NCBI GenBank assembly: GCA_963789565.1
Contig: CAWBKX010000001.1
Location: 27,880-91,879, forward strand
Reading direction: 5' to 3'
Length of the DNA stretch: 64,000 nt
Source: CALAGB01 sp963789565
GTDB taxonomy: Bacteria; Chloroflexota; Chloroflexia; Thermomicrobiales; Thermomicrobiaceae
A program made the position numbers and the translations under genes. This document shows, in pieces, positions 26,970-35,247 of this stretch. The notes under the pieces were generated by a model. It saw only the letters and a program-made list of their open reading frames with translations, was not told the DNA's origin and made no database searches. Every line of letters begins with the position of its first letter. Position 1 is the stretch's first letter.

Positions 26970-27491
26970 AGTTCCGAGCCACGCGAGCAACCCGATGATG
27001 GTCTTCGAGTCGACGATCTCACCGGACTTGATCTTGTCGGTGACAGATTCGACCTGTACGGTCACAACCTGAAGGTCCTCGTCTGCCTCCGTCTCGGCCG
27101 CTCCAGAATTGAGACCAGTAGCGACGAAAATAATGACTTCTTCATCTGCCCATCCCGGACTAACGTAGAAGCGAACGAGCTCACGCACCTCGTCGGCGCG
27201 GTAACCCGTCTCTTCACGTAGCTCGCGAATCGCGGTTTGAAGCGCTGGTTCATTCGGTTCACGAGTTCCGGCGGGAAGCTCGAGCGTCTCGCGGCCGATG
27301 GGATGGCGGTATTGCTGCACGAGAACCAGATCACCATTCGGCAGTACTGGCACAAGGGCCACAGCCCCGGGATGTTCCACAACTTCGCGACGATGCTCGC
27401 TGCCATCCTCCATCCGCACCGTGTCGACTCGCACGTTGATCAACCGCCCGTCGAAAGCTCGCTGACTTGCGACCACCGTCTCGCCCGCCAT
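26961..27491 (-). CDS. Nudix hydrolase, ADP-ribose pyrophosphatase type
   Basis: 176 residues. The Nudix box GTREPNEPALQTAIRELREE plus TGY supplies the metal-binding glutamates, and the preceding LVQQYRHPIGRETLELPAG is typical of ADP-ribose pyrophosphatases. It would hydrolyse ADP-ribose or related nucleoside diphosphate sugars. The ATG at 27491 has GGAGGG just upstream; the open frame extends to 27671 only because it runs through the tRNA-Cys gene, which is upstream on the same strand and separated by its terminator. Confidence 0.88.
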   Translation of the reverse strand: MAGETVVASQRAFDGRLINVRVDTVRMEDGSEHRREVVEHPGAVALVPVLPNGDLVLVQQYRHPIGRETLELPAGTREPNEPALQTAIRELREETGYRADEVRELVRFYVSPGWADEEVIIFVATGLNSGAAETEADEDLQVVTVQVESVTDKIKSGEIVDSKTIIGLLAWLGTGL

Positions 27492-27531
27492 TCCGCCCTC
27501 CATTTCACGAGATCCGAGAGACCAGATCGCA

Positions 27532-27568
27532 CAAAACAAAAAACGGCAGCGACCGAATGGTCCTGCCG
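27532..27568 (-). terminator. Rho-independent terminator after tRNA-Cys
   Basis: On the minus strand CGGCAG-GACC pairs with GGTC-CTGCCG around an ATTC loop with one bulged G, followed by TTTTTTGTTTTG. This is a strong intrinsic terminator just downstream of tRNA-Cys. Confidence 0.85.
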
Positions 27569-27570
27569 GG

Positions 27571-27641
27571 AGGCGCCGGGCGGATTCGAACCGCCGATCA
27601 GAGTTTTGCAGACTCCTGCCTTGCCGCTTGGCTACGGCGCC
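27571..27641 (-). tRNA. tRNA-Cys (anticodon GCA)
   Basis: 71 bases fold into a full cloverleaf. The acceptor stem is GGCGCCG/CGGCGCC with discriminator U, the anticodon stem is GGAGT/ACTCT with loop CTGCAAA (anticodon GCA), and the T arm is GGCGG-TTCGAAT-CCGCC. The 3' CCA is not encoded (CCC follows). It has its own extended -10 promoter and an intrinsic terminator, so it is an independent transcription unit. Confidence 0.95.
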
Positions 27642-27661
27642 AGATTCTCTTGTGGACCGCG

Positions 27662-27670
27662 ATTGTAGCA
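27662..27670 (-). promoter_or_regulatory. Extended -10 promoter of tRNA-Cys
   Basis: The minus strand reads TGCTACAAT, ending about 20 bases before the mature tRNA 5' end, so transcription would begin roughly 14 bases upstream of the tRNA. The nonamer is identical to that before the AlkZ-like gene. Confidence 0.55.
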
Positions 27671-27889
27671 CGGGGTTGTTTGATGGGGCCAGCCAATAAC
27701 AACAACAAGCTTGCTCAACCTGTTCTCGAAGTCAGCGAATTATGGTCGCCCCTTTGAAATCGCCGCAAATCCTATCAAGTACTAGCCCATTCTTCCCTTT
27801 CGGATGGAATGTGCCGGGAGTACGATGAGAATGCATTTGGTGACGTTCGTGGAATGTATCAAGCGACGATTCCGGTCGGAGGTAGTAGC

Positions 27890-28510
27890 ATGGACGCGAC
27901 GCTCTTTGGTCTTGTCCATCGGCTCCCAGGTTCCTTCCAGACGTTGAGTTTGGAGCAGTTCATGAACGTCGTCGAAGTGCAACCCCTCACCCTCTCTGAC
28001 GGCTCCGTCATTCCGTCACGCTTCATTCGGCCATCGGATGCCGAAGCATTGCAACGTTTTCACCGCAGGCTGAGCGACAGCACGATCTATTCACGCCACT
28101 TCGGGTTCGTGCCAGAGCTGTCGGACGCTCAGGCGCACTATTTCACCAACGTGGATGGCGTCGATAGATGTGCCCTGGTCGCGCTCGACCCCGAGCGTCC
28201 GCATGAGATCGTCGCCGTCGTGCGCTATGACCGAGATCCAAGCGGCAAAACCGCTGAATACGCGGCGCTGGTTGAGGATCGCTGGCAAGGTCGCGGCGTC
28301 GGAGTAGGGCTCACTCGAGTGCTCATCCGGACCGCGCGACAAAATGGCGTCCGAAATCTGTATGCGCTCGTTCTCGCGGGAAACGTGCGCATGATCCGGC
28401 TGCTGCACTCGCTCGGATTGCCCACCACGACCAAATTCGTCGACGGCACGGATCGCGTGGAGGTAACGCTCGAGGAGCCGCAAGCGGCCTCGGACGGATT
28501 CGGTCTCTAA
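27890..28510 (+). CDS. GNAT family N-acetyltransferase
   Basis: 206 residues. The acyl-CoA-binding motif A is seen as EDRWQGRGVGVGLTRVLIR, and the N-terminal part (IRPSDAEALQRFHRRLSD) is typical of GNAT domains found alone or fused to acyl-CoA synthetases. The substrate may be a protein lysine or a small amine; this cannot be decided. ATG 27890 is chosen because GGAGGT ends six bases upstream; the frame is open to 27809. It is monocistronic and convergent with the UDG gene. Confidence 0.82.
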   Translation: MDATLFGLVHRLPGSFQTLSLEQFMNVVEVQPLTLSDGSVIPSRFIRPSDAEALQRFHRRLSDSTIYSRHFGFVPELSDAQAHYFTNVDGVDRCALVALDPERPHEIVAVVRYDRDPSGKTAEYAALVEDRWQGRGVGVGLTRVLIRTARQNGVRNLYALVLAGNVRMIRLLHSLGLPTTTKFVDGTDRVEVTLEEPQAASDGFGL

Positions 28511-28522
28511 CCACAGTCGCTG

Positions 28523-29113
28523 TCAGTGGGATGAGCCAGCTTTTCTGAGGTCGTCGACGAGTTGCTGGTACTTTTCGTCGCGATCACGGAACGGCCGTAG
28601 CAGATAGGCCGGGTGATACGTCGTCAGCACGCGTGTGCCCTCTGGTCCCTCAACCCATTGCCCGCGTTCCTTGCTGATCTTGACGGAACGCCCCAAAACA
28701 GCTGAGGCTGCCGTGGCGCCCAGGCAAACGACCGATCGAGGCTCAATGATGCCGAGCTCGTCGTCCAGAAATCGACGAAAGGCTTTCCGCTCTTCAGTCG
28801 AGGGTGGTCGATTTCTTCGGCGTCCATTGGCGCCCGGCTCGGTTGGTCGGATCTTGACCACGTTGGTGATCCAGACCTTGTCGCGATCCAACCCTGCCTC
28901 TTCGAGCGCCTGATCCAACAGCTTGCCTGCGCGCCCGACGAACGGTTTGCCCTGGCGTTCTTCATCGGCACCGGGTGCTTCCCCTACCAGCACCACGTCT
29001 GATTCCGGATTCCCAGTTCCGAAAACCAGTCGACACTCACCGCGAACGGCCGATACGTCAGCGGAATCCTCGATGCGTTTCGCCAGGCGATTCAGTGCTT
29101 CACGATTCGTCAT
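28523..29113 (-). CDS. Family 4-like uracil-DNA glycosylase lacking the iron-sulphur cysteines
   Basis: 196 residues from ATG 29113. Family 4 landmarks are clear: GEAPGADEERQGKPFVGRAG, the NVVKIRP region, LGATAASAVLG and YHPAYLLRP. In family 4 four Cys bind [4Fe-4S]; here the third sits at the Ile of VKIRP, the fourth at the Ala of KAFRRFL, and the N-terminal pair is also missing, leaving only Cys in GECR and VVCLG. It should still bind uracil in DNA, but without the cluster. The frame extends to 29173, overlapping the end of adenine deaminase; the shorter start avoids that. It is last in the merR-hypothetical-ade operon. Confidence 0.82.
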   Translation of the reverse strand: MTNREALNRLAKRIEDSADVSAVRGECRLVFGTGNPESDVVLVGEAPGADEERQGKPFVGRAGKLLDQALEEAGLDRDKVWITNVVKIRPTEPGANGRRRNRPPSTEERKAFRRFLDDELGIIEPRSVVCLGATAASAVLGRSVKISKERGQWVEGPEGTRVLTTYHPAYLLRPFRDRDEKYQQLVDDLRKAGSSH

Positions 29114-29138
29114 GAACGTCTCAAATCGAGTTGACCAA

Positions 29139-30821
29139 TCAGTCGAAGGTAACGAGGCCGCGATCGGTGACACGTGCCTCAGGAATCACCGAGAGCGCCA
29201 TGAATGAAAGGAGGCCGAACGGCGCGGGAACCGCGCTTCCAAAGGACCGAGCGATCTCTTCCAAATGCTCGTAGCGCTCGGTCACCACTTCAAGCGGCTC
29301 GGGCGAAAGAATTCCCGCGATCGGCAATGCGAGCCGGCCAAGCACCTCGCCACTCCGCGCGGCCGCCAAGCCACCTTGCATCTCAGCCACGGCTTCGATC
29401 GCCTTCAAGATATCCGCATCTGTCACGCCCACGGCCACGATATTGTGCGCGTCGTGCGCGATCGATGAGGCCAACGCCCCCTCGTTCAACCCAAACCCAT
29501 TCACGAGTCCCACACCAACGCGTCCGGTGGCATGGTGGCGTTCAACCACCACCAACTTGAGCAGGTCACGCTCCACGTCGGAGACGAGGCGGCCGTCTTC
29601 CGACTTCGGAATCACTTCCAGTTTGCGCGTCACGATCTGTCCTGGGATCGCGCCCACGGCGATCATGTGCGACTCGGCGCATGGTCTCAGATCGTCCATA
29701 TCCAGCGGAGCCATGTTCATGGTGTGCAGCAATGTCTCAGGTACATCGGCATTGGATTCGAACAGTGCGGTTCCATCCCGTGCGACGGTCGCGCCGTCAA
29801 ACATCACCAGTCTCGGTCGCACGTCGTCCAGCCGATCGAATACGACCAGATTGGCGCGATACCCGGGAGCGACCTGTCCGATCCAGGGCAGCCGCCAGTA
29901 TTCGGCGGTCGCCAACGTCGCCATGCGGATCGCGCGGATCGGGTCGAGCCCAGCGCTGATCGCTTTGCGCAGCACCGCGTCCATGTGTCCGTCGTGGAGC
30001 AGTGTGGCGCAATCGCGATCGTCGCTGGCGAAGCAGCAGCGTGGATAGGTAGCGTCGGTGACGAGCGGCAGCAATTCAAGAAGATTGTGCTCGGTCGAAC
30101 CTTCACGAATCATGATCATCATGCCGCGGCGCAGCTTTTCGCGCGCCTCTTCCAGCTCAGTCGACTCATGGTCGGAGCTCATCCCCGATCCGGCGTACGC
30201 GTTCACCGCCACGCCACGCAATCCGGGAGCGTGGCCGTCGCGTCTCGGAAACGGCAGTATAAGCTTGTCGTAGATCGCCTCATCACCGTTGAGCACACCC
30301 GGGAAATTCATCATCTCACCAAGGCCGACAACGTTCGGCAGTTCCATCGCGTGCTTGATCACCTCTGTGGTCATTTCGGCGCCGGAGCTCTCCATGTGGC
30401 TTGCAGGAACGCAGGACGGGATCGTGAAGAAGAGGTCGACAGACAGGCCGCGTGCCGCGTTCATCAGCGCCTCAATCCCGTCGAGTCCCGCCACGTTGGC
30501 GATCTCGTGAGGATCGGTGACGACGGCCCCAGTGCCTCGCGGTACGACCGCGCGCGCGAATTGATCGACCCACAGGAGTGAGCTTTCCACATGCACGTGG
30601 CCGTCGATGAACGACGGCGCCAGATAGCTCCCGGCCAGATCGACAACTTCGTCCGCGTCCTGATAGTCACCCACGCCCGCGATCTTGCCGTCGCAAATGG
30701 CCACGTTGACGCTTTCGATCTCGCCTGAGGCGACGTTCACCAGTCGCGCATCCCGCAGCACCAGATCAGCTGCGGCCTGCTGCTGAGCAACAGAGAGGAA
30801 ACGACGCCAGCGGTCGACCAT
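29139..30821 (-). CDS. ade: Adenine deaminase
   Basis: 560 residues of the amidohydrolase superfamily, adenine deaminase type. Visible are the metal motif FIDGHVHVESS, TDPHEIANV, and the C-terminal domain pattern including GFGLNEGALASSIAHDAHN. It deaminates adenine to hypoxanthine for salvage or catabolism. It lies downstream of a merR-type gene and a small unknown gene on the same strand (36-base gap) and just upstream of the UDG gene. The combination suggests a nucleobase-related operon. Confidence 0.93.
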   Translation of the reverse strand: MVDRWRRFLSVAQQQAAADLVLRDARLVNVASGEIESVNVAICDGKIAGVGDYQDADEVVDLAGSYLAPSFIDGHVHVESSLLWVDQFARAVVPRGTGAVVTDPHEIANVAGLDGIEALMNAARGLSVDLFFTIPSCVPASHMESSGAEMTTEVIKHAMELPNVVGLGEMMNFPGVLNGDEAIYDKLILPFPRRDGHAPGLRGVAVNAYAGSGMSSDHESTELEEAREKLRRGMMIMIREGSTEHNLLELLPLVTDATYPRCCFASDDRDCATLLHDGHMDAVLRKAISAGLDPIRAIRMATLATAEYWRLPWIGQVAPGYRANLVVFDRLDDVRPRLVMFDGATVARDGTALFESNADVPETLLHTMNMAPLDMDDLRPCAESHMIAVGAIPGQIVTRKLEVIPKSEDGRLVSDVERDLLKLVVVERHHATGRVGVGLVNGFGLNEGALASSIAHDAHNIVAVGVTDADILKAIEAVAEMQGGLAAARSGEVLGRLALPIAGILSPEPLEVVTERYEHLEEIARSFGSAVPAPFGLLSFMALSVIPEARVTDRGLVTFD

Positions 30822-30857
30822 TCAATGCTTCCTTTCCTTCTCGCGGACGGATTCGGG

Positions 30858-31340
30858 CTAGTCGACGAGGCGACGTTCGATGAGGGCGATCGCGTCGTTG
30901 AGGATGATGAGCTGTTGTCGCGCGATGTCGCCGATCTGTTCGCGCAACGCAAAGGGCAGTTCGTGATGAACGCGCACACCGACACCGTGGTCGTTTTCGT
31001 CCCACCAGGCTTCTTCGGTTCTACTCAGAAGCCCGCGCGCGACCGCTGGTAGTGACACTCGCGCCAGTCGTTCCAGTCCTTCGCGCCGTCGCTCATCCTC
31101 TTCTTCCCAGAAGAGTCCGGGAGATATGTCCCACACATCAAGGTCAAAGCCATCGGCGCCGACGCGCACATCGATGCGCCCCATGTCCGTGTCGGACGCC
31201 ACCGTCCAGCGGCTCTGTTCGTCGACCGTCATATACGCGTAGAGTCCCATGCCACGCAGCACCTCGATGACCGGCCGGAGCGCATCGCGGTCAGTTGATC
31301 GATTGACGATGTCGTCACGGCCTTCCGAGTTGAGCGACAA
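30858..31340 (-). CDS. Conserved-looking hypothetical protein between merR and adenine deaminase
   Basis: 160 residues; I do not recognise a family. It is soluble and acidic/aromatic in part, with the stretches YAYMTVDEQSRWTVASDTDM and FDLDVWDISPGLFWEEEDE. There is no signal peptide or transmembrane segment. The TTG start at 31340 has a strong GGAGGA about five bases upstream, and codon use matches its neighbours, so it is a real gene. It lies 22 bases after the merR-type gene and 36 before adenine deaminase, so all three are probably cotranscribed. Confidence 0.75.
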   Translation of the reverse strand: MSLNSEGRDDIVNRSTDRDALRPVIEVLRGMGLYAYMTVDEQSRWTVASDTDMGRIDVRVGADGFDLDVWDISPGLFWEEEDERRREGLERLARVSLPAVARGLLSRTEEAWWDENDHGVGVRVHHELPFALREQIGDIARQQLIILNDAIALIERRLVD

Positions 31341-31362
31341 AAGGATCCTCCGAGATTGACGT

Positions 31363-31776
31363 TCAGCGTTCTGGGTGGTCCGAAACGAAGAGCTGACGGC
31401 CGGTATTCAACAGTACTCTCGCGAGGTTGATCGCCTCCGGCTCGAGGTTGGCGCGCACATGCAGTTCGACACCAGGTGTGATCTCCCAGCGTTGCCAGGT
31501 CTCGAACTCGCGCCCGAGATTTTCCGCACCGGGGCGAGGTTCTCCCAGCCGTCGCCGTATCTGATCGAGCCCGACGTTGGCATCACGTAATGCCTGAATC
31601 TGGCGCACGCGATCGAGATGCAGTCGGTCATAGTGCGCAGCGCGGCCACGACCGTGCGGCGCTGCCAGCAAGCCCTCCGCCACGAAGTGTCGAATACGGC
31701 GAACCGGCACCCCGGAATGCTCGGAAAGCTGGTGAATCGTCATTGCGGCTGGTGCGGATGGCTGTCGTTCGTTCAC
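31363..31776 (-). CDS. MerR-family transcriptional regulator
   Basis: 137 residues. The N-terminal winged helix reads TIHQLSEHSGVPVRRIRHFV then AAHYDRLHLDRVRQIQALRD, typical of MerR. The short C-terminal region (residues about 95-137) is not a known metal-binding tail and lacks cysteines. It starts at GTG 31776 with AGGAG five bases upstream. It heads an operon with a hypothetical gene, adenine deaminase and UDG, so it may control them. It is divergent from the BON gene. Confidence 0.83.
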   Translation of the reverse strand: MNERQPSAPAAMTIHQLSEHSGVPVRRIRHFVAEGLLAAPHGRGRAAHYDRLHLDRVRQIQALRDANVGLDQIRRRLGEPRPGAENLGREFETWQRWEITPGVELHVRANLEPEAINLARVLLNTGRQLFVSDHPER

Positions 31777-31790
31777 GCCACTCCTGACAA

Positions 31791-31822
31791 TTGACGCGCG
31801 GAATGGGCCATGCGCTAATAAT
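31791..31822 (+). promoter_or_regulatory. Candidate promoter of the BON gene
   Basis: TTGACG at 31791-31796 and TAATAA at 31816-31821 lie 19 bases apart in the gap between the divergent merR-type and BON genes. The spacing is slightly long, so confidence is moderate. Confidence 0.35.
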
Positions 31823-31891
31823 AACTGTACATATCAAGAGCCCGACGCCGATCACGACCCAGATCGCGATGTGGCTGAGGAGGTTTGTAGC

Positions 31892-32629
31892 ATGCCGACT
31901 ACTGACAAAACACGCGAGCAACAGATCCGCGAACTGCTGGACGAAGCCGGGATCCCCGTGGCAGTCGAGGTCGACAACCGGGTGGCACGGCTGATCGGTC
32001 CGGTTGATTCGGAGCGACTCCGCGAAGCTGCCATTGACCTGGCCTCATCCGTCGATGGCATCCGACGTGTCGACGACGAGATGAGCTACGAAGTCGTCTC
32101 GCCTGACATGGTGACCGAGCCGAACGATGATGACGAAGAGTTTGGCTATGCCGACGCGCAGTCTCTCGAAGACGACGTTTCCGATGAAGAGGACGACTTC
32201 GCCGGCCCCGTCGGCACGACCGACCAGATTCAGGCGATTGAAGAGGGCGAAACCTACTTCGCGCCCATTGATCCGGTCGTGGAACCGTCGCGGAGAGGCC
32301 GCGGTCTCGAGGTCGTCGGCGGCTTTCAGACTGAGGCGACCGACGATACCGATGAGGAAGAGGAAGACGCCTTTGAGGGATCGATCGCATTCGATGCGGA
32401 GACCCGCGTCATCGATCGTGATGATGACGACATTCAGGAGGACGTCCTGAGAGAGCTCCGCGAGGATGCGGAAACGACCACGTTGAACCTCGACGTGCGA
32501 GTCGTCCGCGGCGTCGTCTTCCTGCACGGCAAAGTCCAGTCGATTGACGACGCCGAGAACGCTGAATCGGTCGCGTCGCGCATCCCAGGCGTGGTGAGCG
32601 TCGAGGATCGCACCGACGTGGTCGAATAG
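31892..32629 (+). CDS. BON-domain protein with acidic linker
   Basis: 245 residues. Two BON-like segments are visible: one near residues 10-65 (QIRELLDEAGIPVAVEVDNR) and a second near the C-terminus (TLNLDVRVVRGVVFLHGKVQ). Between them is a long, strongly acidic linker rich in Asp and Glu. BON domains bind phospholipids or hydrophobic ligands and are common in envelope or osmotic-stress proteins, but no signal peptide is visible here. The ATG at 31892 has GAGGAGGT upstream. The BtpA-like gene starts eight bases after its stop, implying one transcript. Confidence 0.8.
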   Translation: MPTTDKTREQQIRELLDEAGIPVAVEVDNRVARLIGPVDSERLREAAIDLASSVDGIRRVDDEMSYEVVSPDMVTEPNDDDEEFGYADAQSLEDDVSDEEDDFAGPVGTTDQIQAIEEGETYFAPIDPVVEPSRRGRGLEVVGGFQTEATDDTDEEEEDAFEGSIAFDAETRVIDRDDDDIQEDVLRELREDAETTTLNLDVRVVRGVVFLHGKVQSIDDAENAESVASRIPGVVSVEDRTDVVE

Positions 32630-32637
32630 TTCCGACC

Positions 32638-33459
32638 TTGTCGAGTCCGCTCGCACCTGAGCCGCGTCCAGGGACGCCGCTGGTCGGTGTCGTCCATCTG
32701 GCCGCCCTACCGGGCTCGCCGTTGAACACGCTCAGATTCGAACAAATTCGTGAACGGGCTCTCGCCGACGCCGCCAGCTATGAGCTTGGCGGCACTGCCG
32801 CGCTCATCCTCGAGAACTTTGGCGACGTCCCCTACGCGAAAGGCAGCGTCGCTCCCCACGTTGTCGCCGCAATAACGACGATTGTCGACCGACTCAAATC
32901 ACTGACGAATCTCCCCATCGGCGTCAATCTTCTGCGCAACGATGCGCGAGCAGCACTCGGCGTGGCCGCCGCGACCGGTGCTCAATTCATTCGGGTCAAC
33001 GTGCACACGGGGGCCATGGTCACGGATCAGGGGATCATCGAGGGCGAAGCGCATCAAACGCTGCGATACCGTCAGTTCTTAGGAGCGACCACCGAGATCT
33101 GGGCCGATGTGCACGTCAAACACGGCGCGCCGCTCGGTAGTGAAACGATCAAACAGGCGGCCGAGGACGCGGTTTTACGCGGGCTGGCCGATGCCGTCAT
33201 CGTCAGCGGCTCGGGAACCGGCCACGCCACCGACCCACGCGACGTGCGACGCGTGCGCGCACAACTGCCTGAAACGCGCATCTTCATTGGCAGCGGCGTC
33301 TCACCCGAGACGATCCCGACGCTATACCCATTCGCGTCAGGATTCATTGTAGGTACCTGGGCTAAAGAGGATGGAGACGTCCGCCGTCCTGTCGATCCGC
33401 AACGCGTGGCGCGCCTGATCGAGGCGATACGGATTGCGGGCTCAGCGCACTCAGGATAA
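32638..33459 (+). CDS. BtpA/SgcQ-family protein
   Basis: 273 residues of the BtpA family, a TIM-barrel fold: the N-terminal PLVGVVHLAALPGSP is the family signature, with FGDVPY, RVNVHTGAMVTDQGI and GSGTGHATDP following. BtpA stabilises photosystem I in cyanobacteria and SgcQ belongs to sugar operons; neither function is evident here. The TTG at 32638 lacks a clear ribosome site, so translation is probably coupled to the BON gene eight bases upstream. It converges on recJ. Confidence 0.83.
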   Translation: MSSPLAPEPRPGTPLVGVVHLAALPGSPLNTLRFEQIRERALADAASYELGGTAALILENFGDVPYAKGSVAPHVVAAITTIVDRLKSLTNLPIGVNLLRNDARAALGVAAATGAQFIRVNVHTGAMVTDQGIIEGEAHQTLRYRQFLGATTEIWADVHVKHGAPLGSETIKQAAEDAVLRGLADAVIVSGSGTGHATDPRDVRRVRAQLPETRIFIGSGVSPETIPTLYPFASGFIVGTWAKEDGDVRRPVDPQRVARLIEAIRIAGSAHSG

Positions 33460-33482
33460 TCGCCAACGGCGCGCTTCGCGCG

Positions 33483-35192
33483 TTATGGAATGCGGTAATC
33501 GAGCACTTCCATCGACGCCTGATTGCGGCCGTTCCAGGAGTCGAGCTTGAGTTCAAAGACCAAGTCCATCGACTGTCGCGTGAAGAATTGCGGCACGTCC
33601 TCCGCACCGTTGAAGAAGATGGCGCGCGCACTCACGCCGCTGGCCGTTTCCACTTGAAACTGAAGATGTTTGCCATTTTTCGTCAACTTGGGCGAACTGA
33701 CTCGAACTGAGCGGACCAGCAGACGCGGCGACGGATTCCCTTGCCCGAACGGCTCCAACTGCGTTATTTGACCTGCGGTGTCGACCGTCAACTCGCGCCC
33801 ATACAGCTCGGCGTCGATTTCCAACGTCGGGGCCGGTGGCTGAGCGCCAAAGGTTCGGTCGGAGAGCTCGATCAGACGCGCCTCAAGTTCGACGAGGTTG
33901 CGCGTCTGAATCGTCAGGCCGGCTGCCTGGCTATGTCCACCATGTTCGACGAGGATGTCCTCACACGCGGCCAGCGCCTCGACAATGTTGAAGCCCTGGA
34001 TGCTGCGCGCTGATCCGCGACTGACATCCGATCCCATGCTGAACGCCAGCGACGGGCGATTGAAGCGCTCCGTGAGCTTGCCCGCAACCAACCCAACCAG
34101 CCCCACACTCCAGTCGTGACCGCCCACAACGAGCAGCGGCGCCATGTCTCCAGACCCCATCGCTTTGGCCTCAGCGACGTCGAGCATTTGTTGCACTTTG
34201 CGTTGTCGCTCGGTGTTGAGCCTCCCAAGCTCGAATGCCAGCCGGTCCGCGGTCGACTCGTCATCGGTCAGCAACATCTCGAGCGCCGTTGTCGGATCGG
34301 CCATGCGCCCCGCGGCGTTGATCCGTGGACCCAACACAAAGCCGCAATGCCGGCTGGTGATCGCGCTTGGGTCGAGTCCTGAGCTCAATGCCAGCGATCG
34401 CAGTCCGACAGGACCAGATGCAGCCAAGCGCTTCAGTCCCTCGAACGTCAGAATTCGATTGTCACCAGTCAGTGGAACCACGTCCGCCACGGTGCCGAGG
34501 GCGACGAGCGGTAGGAATTCCCTGGCGGCATCATCCCCAAGGAGCGCCCGCACCAGATGGTACGTGACGCCCACGGCGGCGAGATCCCGGAACGGATAAC
34601 GAGATTCCGCGCGCTGCGGCGACACGAACGCGGTATCTGGGAGCGATGCATTTCCCACGTGGTGGTGATCGACGACGATCGTCGTGAGGCTGAGACTGTG
34701 TGCGTGTTCAAGCTCTGCCTCATCGCTCGTGCCGCAATCGAGCGCGATTAGGAGAGAGGCACCCGTTTGGGCGATCTCATCGATCGCCGCAACGTTCAGC
34801 CCGTAGCCGTCCCGCTCACGATGTGGCAGCCGGGTGATGCTGCGAGCGCCCATGCGATCGAGGGCGCGTTTGAGCGTCGCCGTGGACGTGATGCCGTCGA
34901 CGTCGTAATCGCCGAAGATCGCGATGAGTTCTCCGGATTGGATGGCGTGTCGGATCCGATCGACGGCCAGATCCATCTCTGGCAACAAGAAGGGGTCGGA
35001 CAGGCGGCTCAAATCCGGCGCCAGGAACGCATCCACGTCGGACGCGGCAGTCAGACCGCGATGAGCAAGTATGGAACTGATCAACGGAGAATCGGTGATG
35101 TTCCAGTGTTCGTCGGCACATGCGGTCGGCTCGACCCAGCGATAGCGAGTCACCAGGAGCTTCTTCGACTGAGACTGAAGGTGAACGTACAC
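33483..35192 (-). CDS. recJ: Single-stranded-DNA-specific exonuclease RecJ
   Basis: 569 residues. The DHH phosphoesterase motifs DYDVDG, DCGTSD and VVDHHHVG coordinate the catalytic metals, and a DHHA1 domain (GGHDWSVGLVGLVAGKL, GGHSQAAGLT) follows. It is a 5'-3' exonuclease in recombination and mismatch repair. The frame starts at a GTG (35192) a few bases after an extended -10 candidate at 35202-35210, so the message may be nearly leaderless; a GTG 13 codons later is an alternative start. Confidence 0.93.
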   Translation of the reverse strand: MYVHLQSQSKKLLVTRYRWVEPTACADEHWNITDSPLISSILAHRGLTAASDVDAFLAPDLSRLSDPFLLPEMDLAVDRIRHAIQSGELIAIFGDYDVDGITSTATLKRALDRMGARSITRLPHRERDGYGLNVAAIDEIAQTGASLLIALDCGTSDEAELEHAHSLSLTTIVVDHHHVGNASLPDTAFVSPQRAESRYPFRDLAAVGVTYHLVRALLGDDAAREFLPLVALGTVADVVPLTGDNRILTFEGLKRLAASGPVGLRSLALSSGLDPSAITSRHCGFVLGPRINAAGRMADPTTALEMLLTDDESTADRLAFELGRLNTERQRKVQQMLDVAEAKAMGSGDMAPLLVVGGHDWSVGLVGLVAGKLTERFNRPSLAFSMGSDVSRGSARSIQGFNIVEALAACEDILVEHGGHSQAAGLTIQTRNLVELEARLIELSDRTFGAQPPAPTLEIDAELYGRELTVDTAGQITQLEPFGQGNPSPRLLVRSVRVSSPKLTKNGKHLQFQVETASGVSARAIFFNGAEDVPQFFTRQSMDLVFELKLDSWNGRNQASMEVLDYRIP

Positions 35193-35201
35193 ATATCGTC
35201 G

Positions 35202-35210
35202 ATCTTAGCA
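35202..35210 (-). promoter_or_regulatory. Extended -10 promoter of recJ
   Basis: The minus strand reads TGCTAAGAT about 9 bases before the recJ GTG, matching the TGC-extended -10 pattern. The predicted RNA start would leave only a few leader bases. Confidence 0.35.
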
Positions 35211-35247
35211 GATCCTGGCGGGAGAGGCAGGGGGACCATTAGCCGGT

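Noticed and set aside
27492..27671. N-terminal extension of the Nudix gene
   Set aside because: The extension translates the tRNA-Cys gene and its terminator, so translation must start at 27491.
31892..32629. BON protein as an outer-membrane lipoprotein
   Set aside because: No signal peptide or lipobox is visible at the N-terminus.
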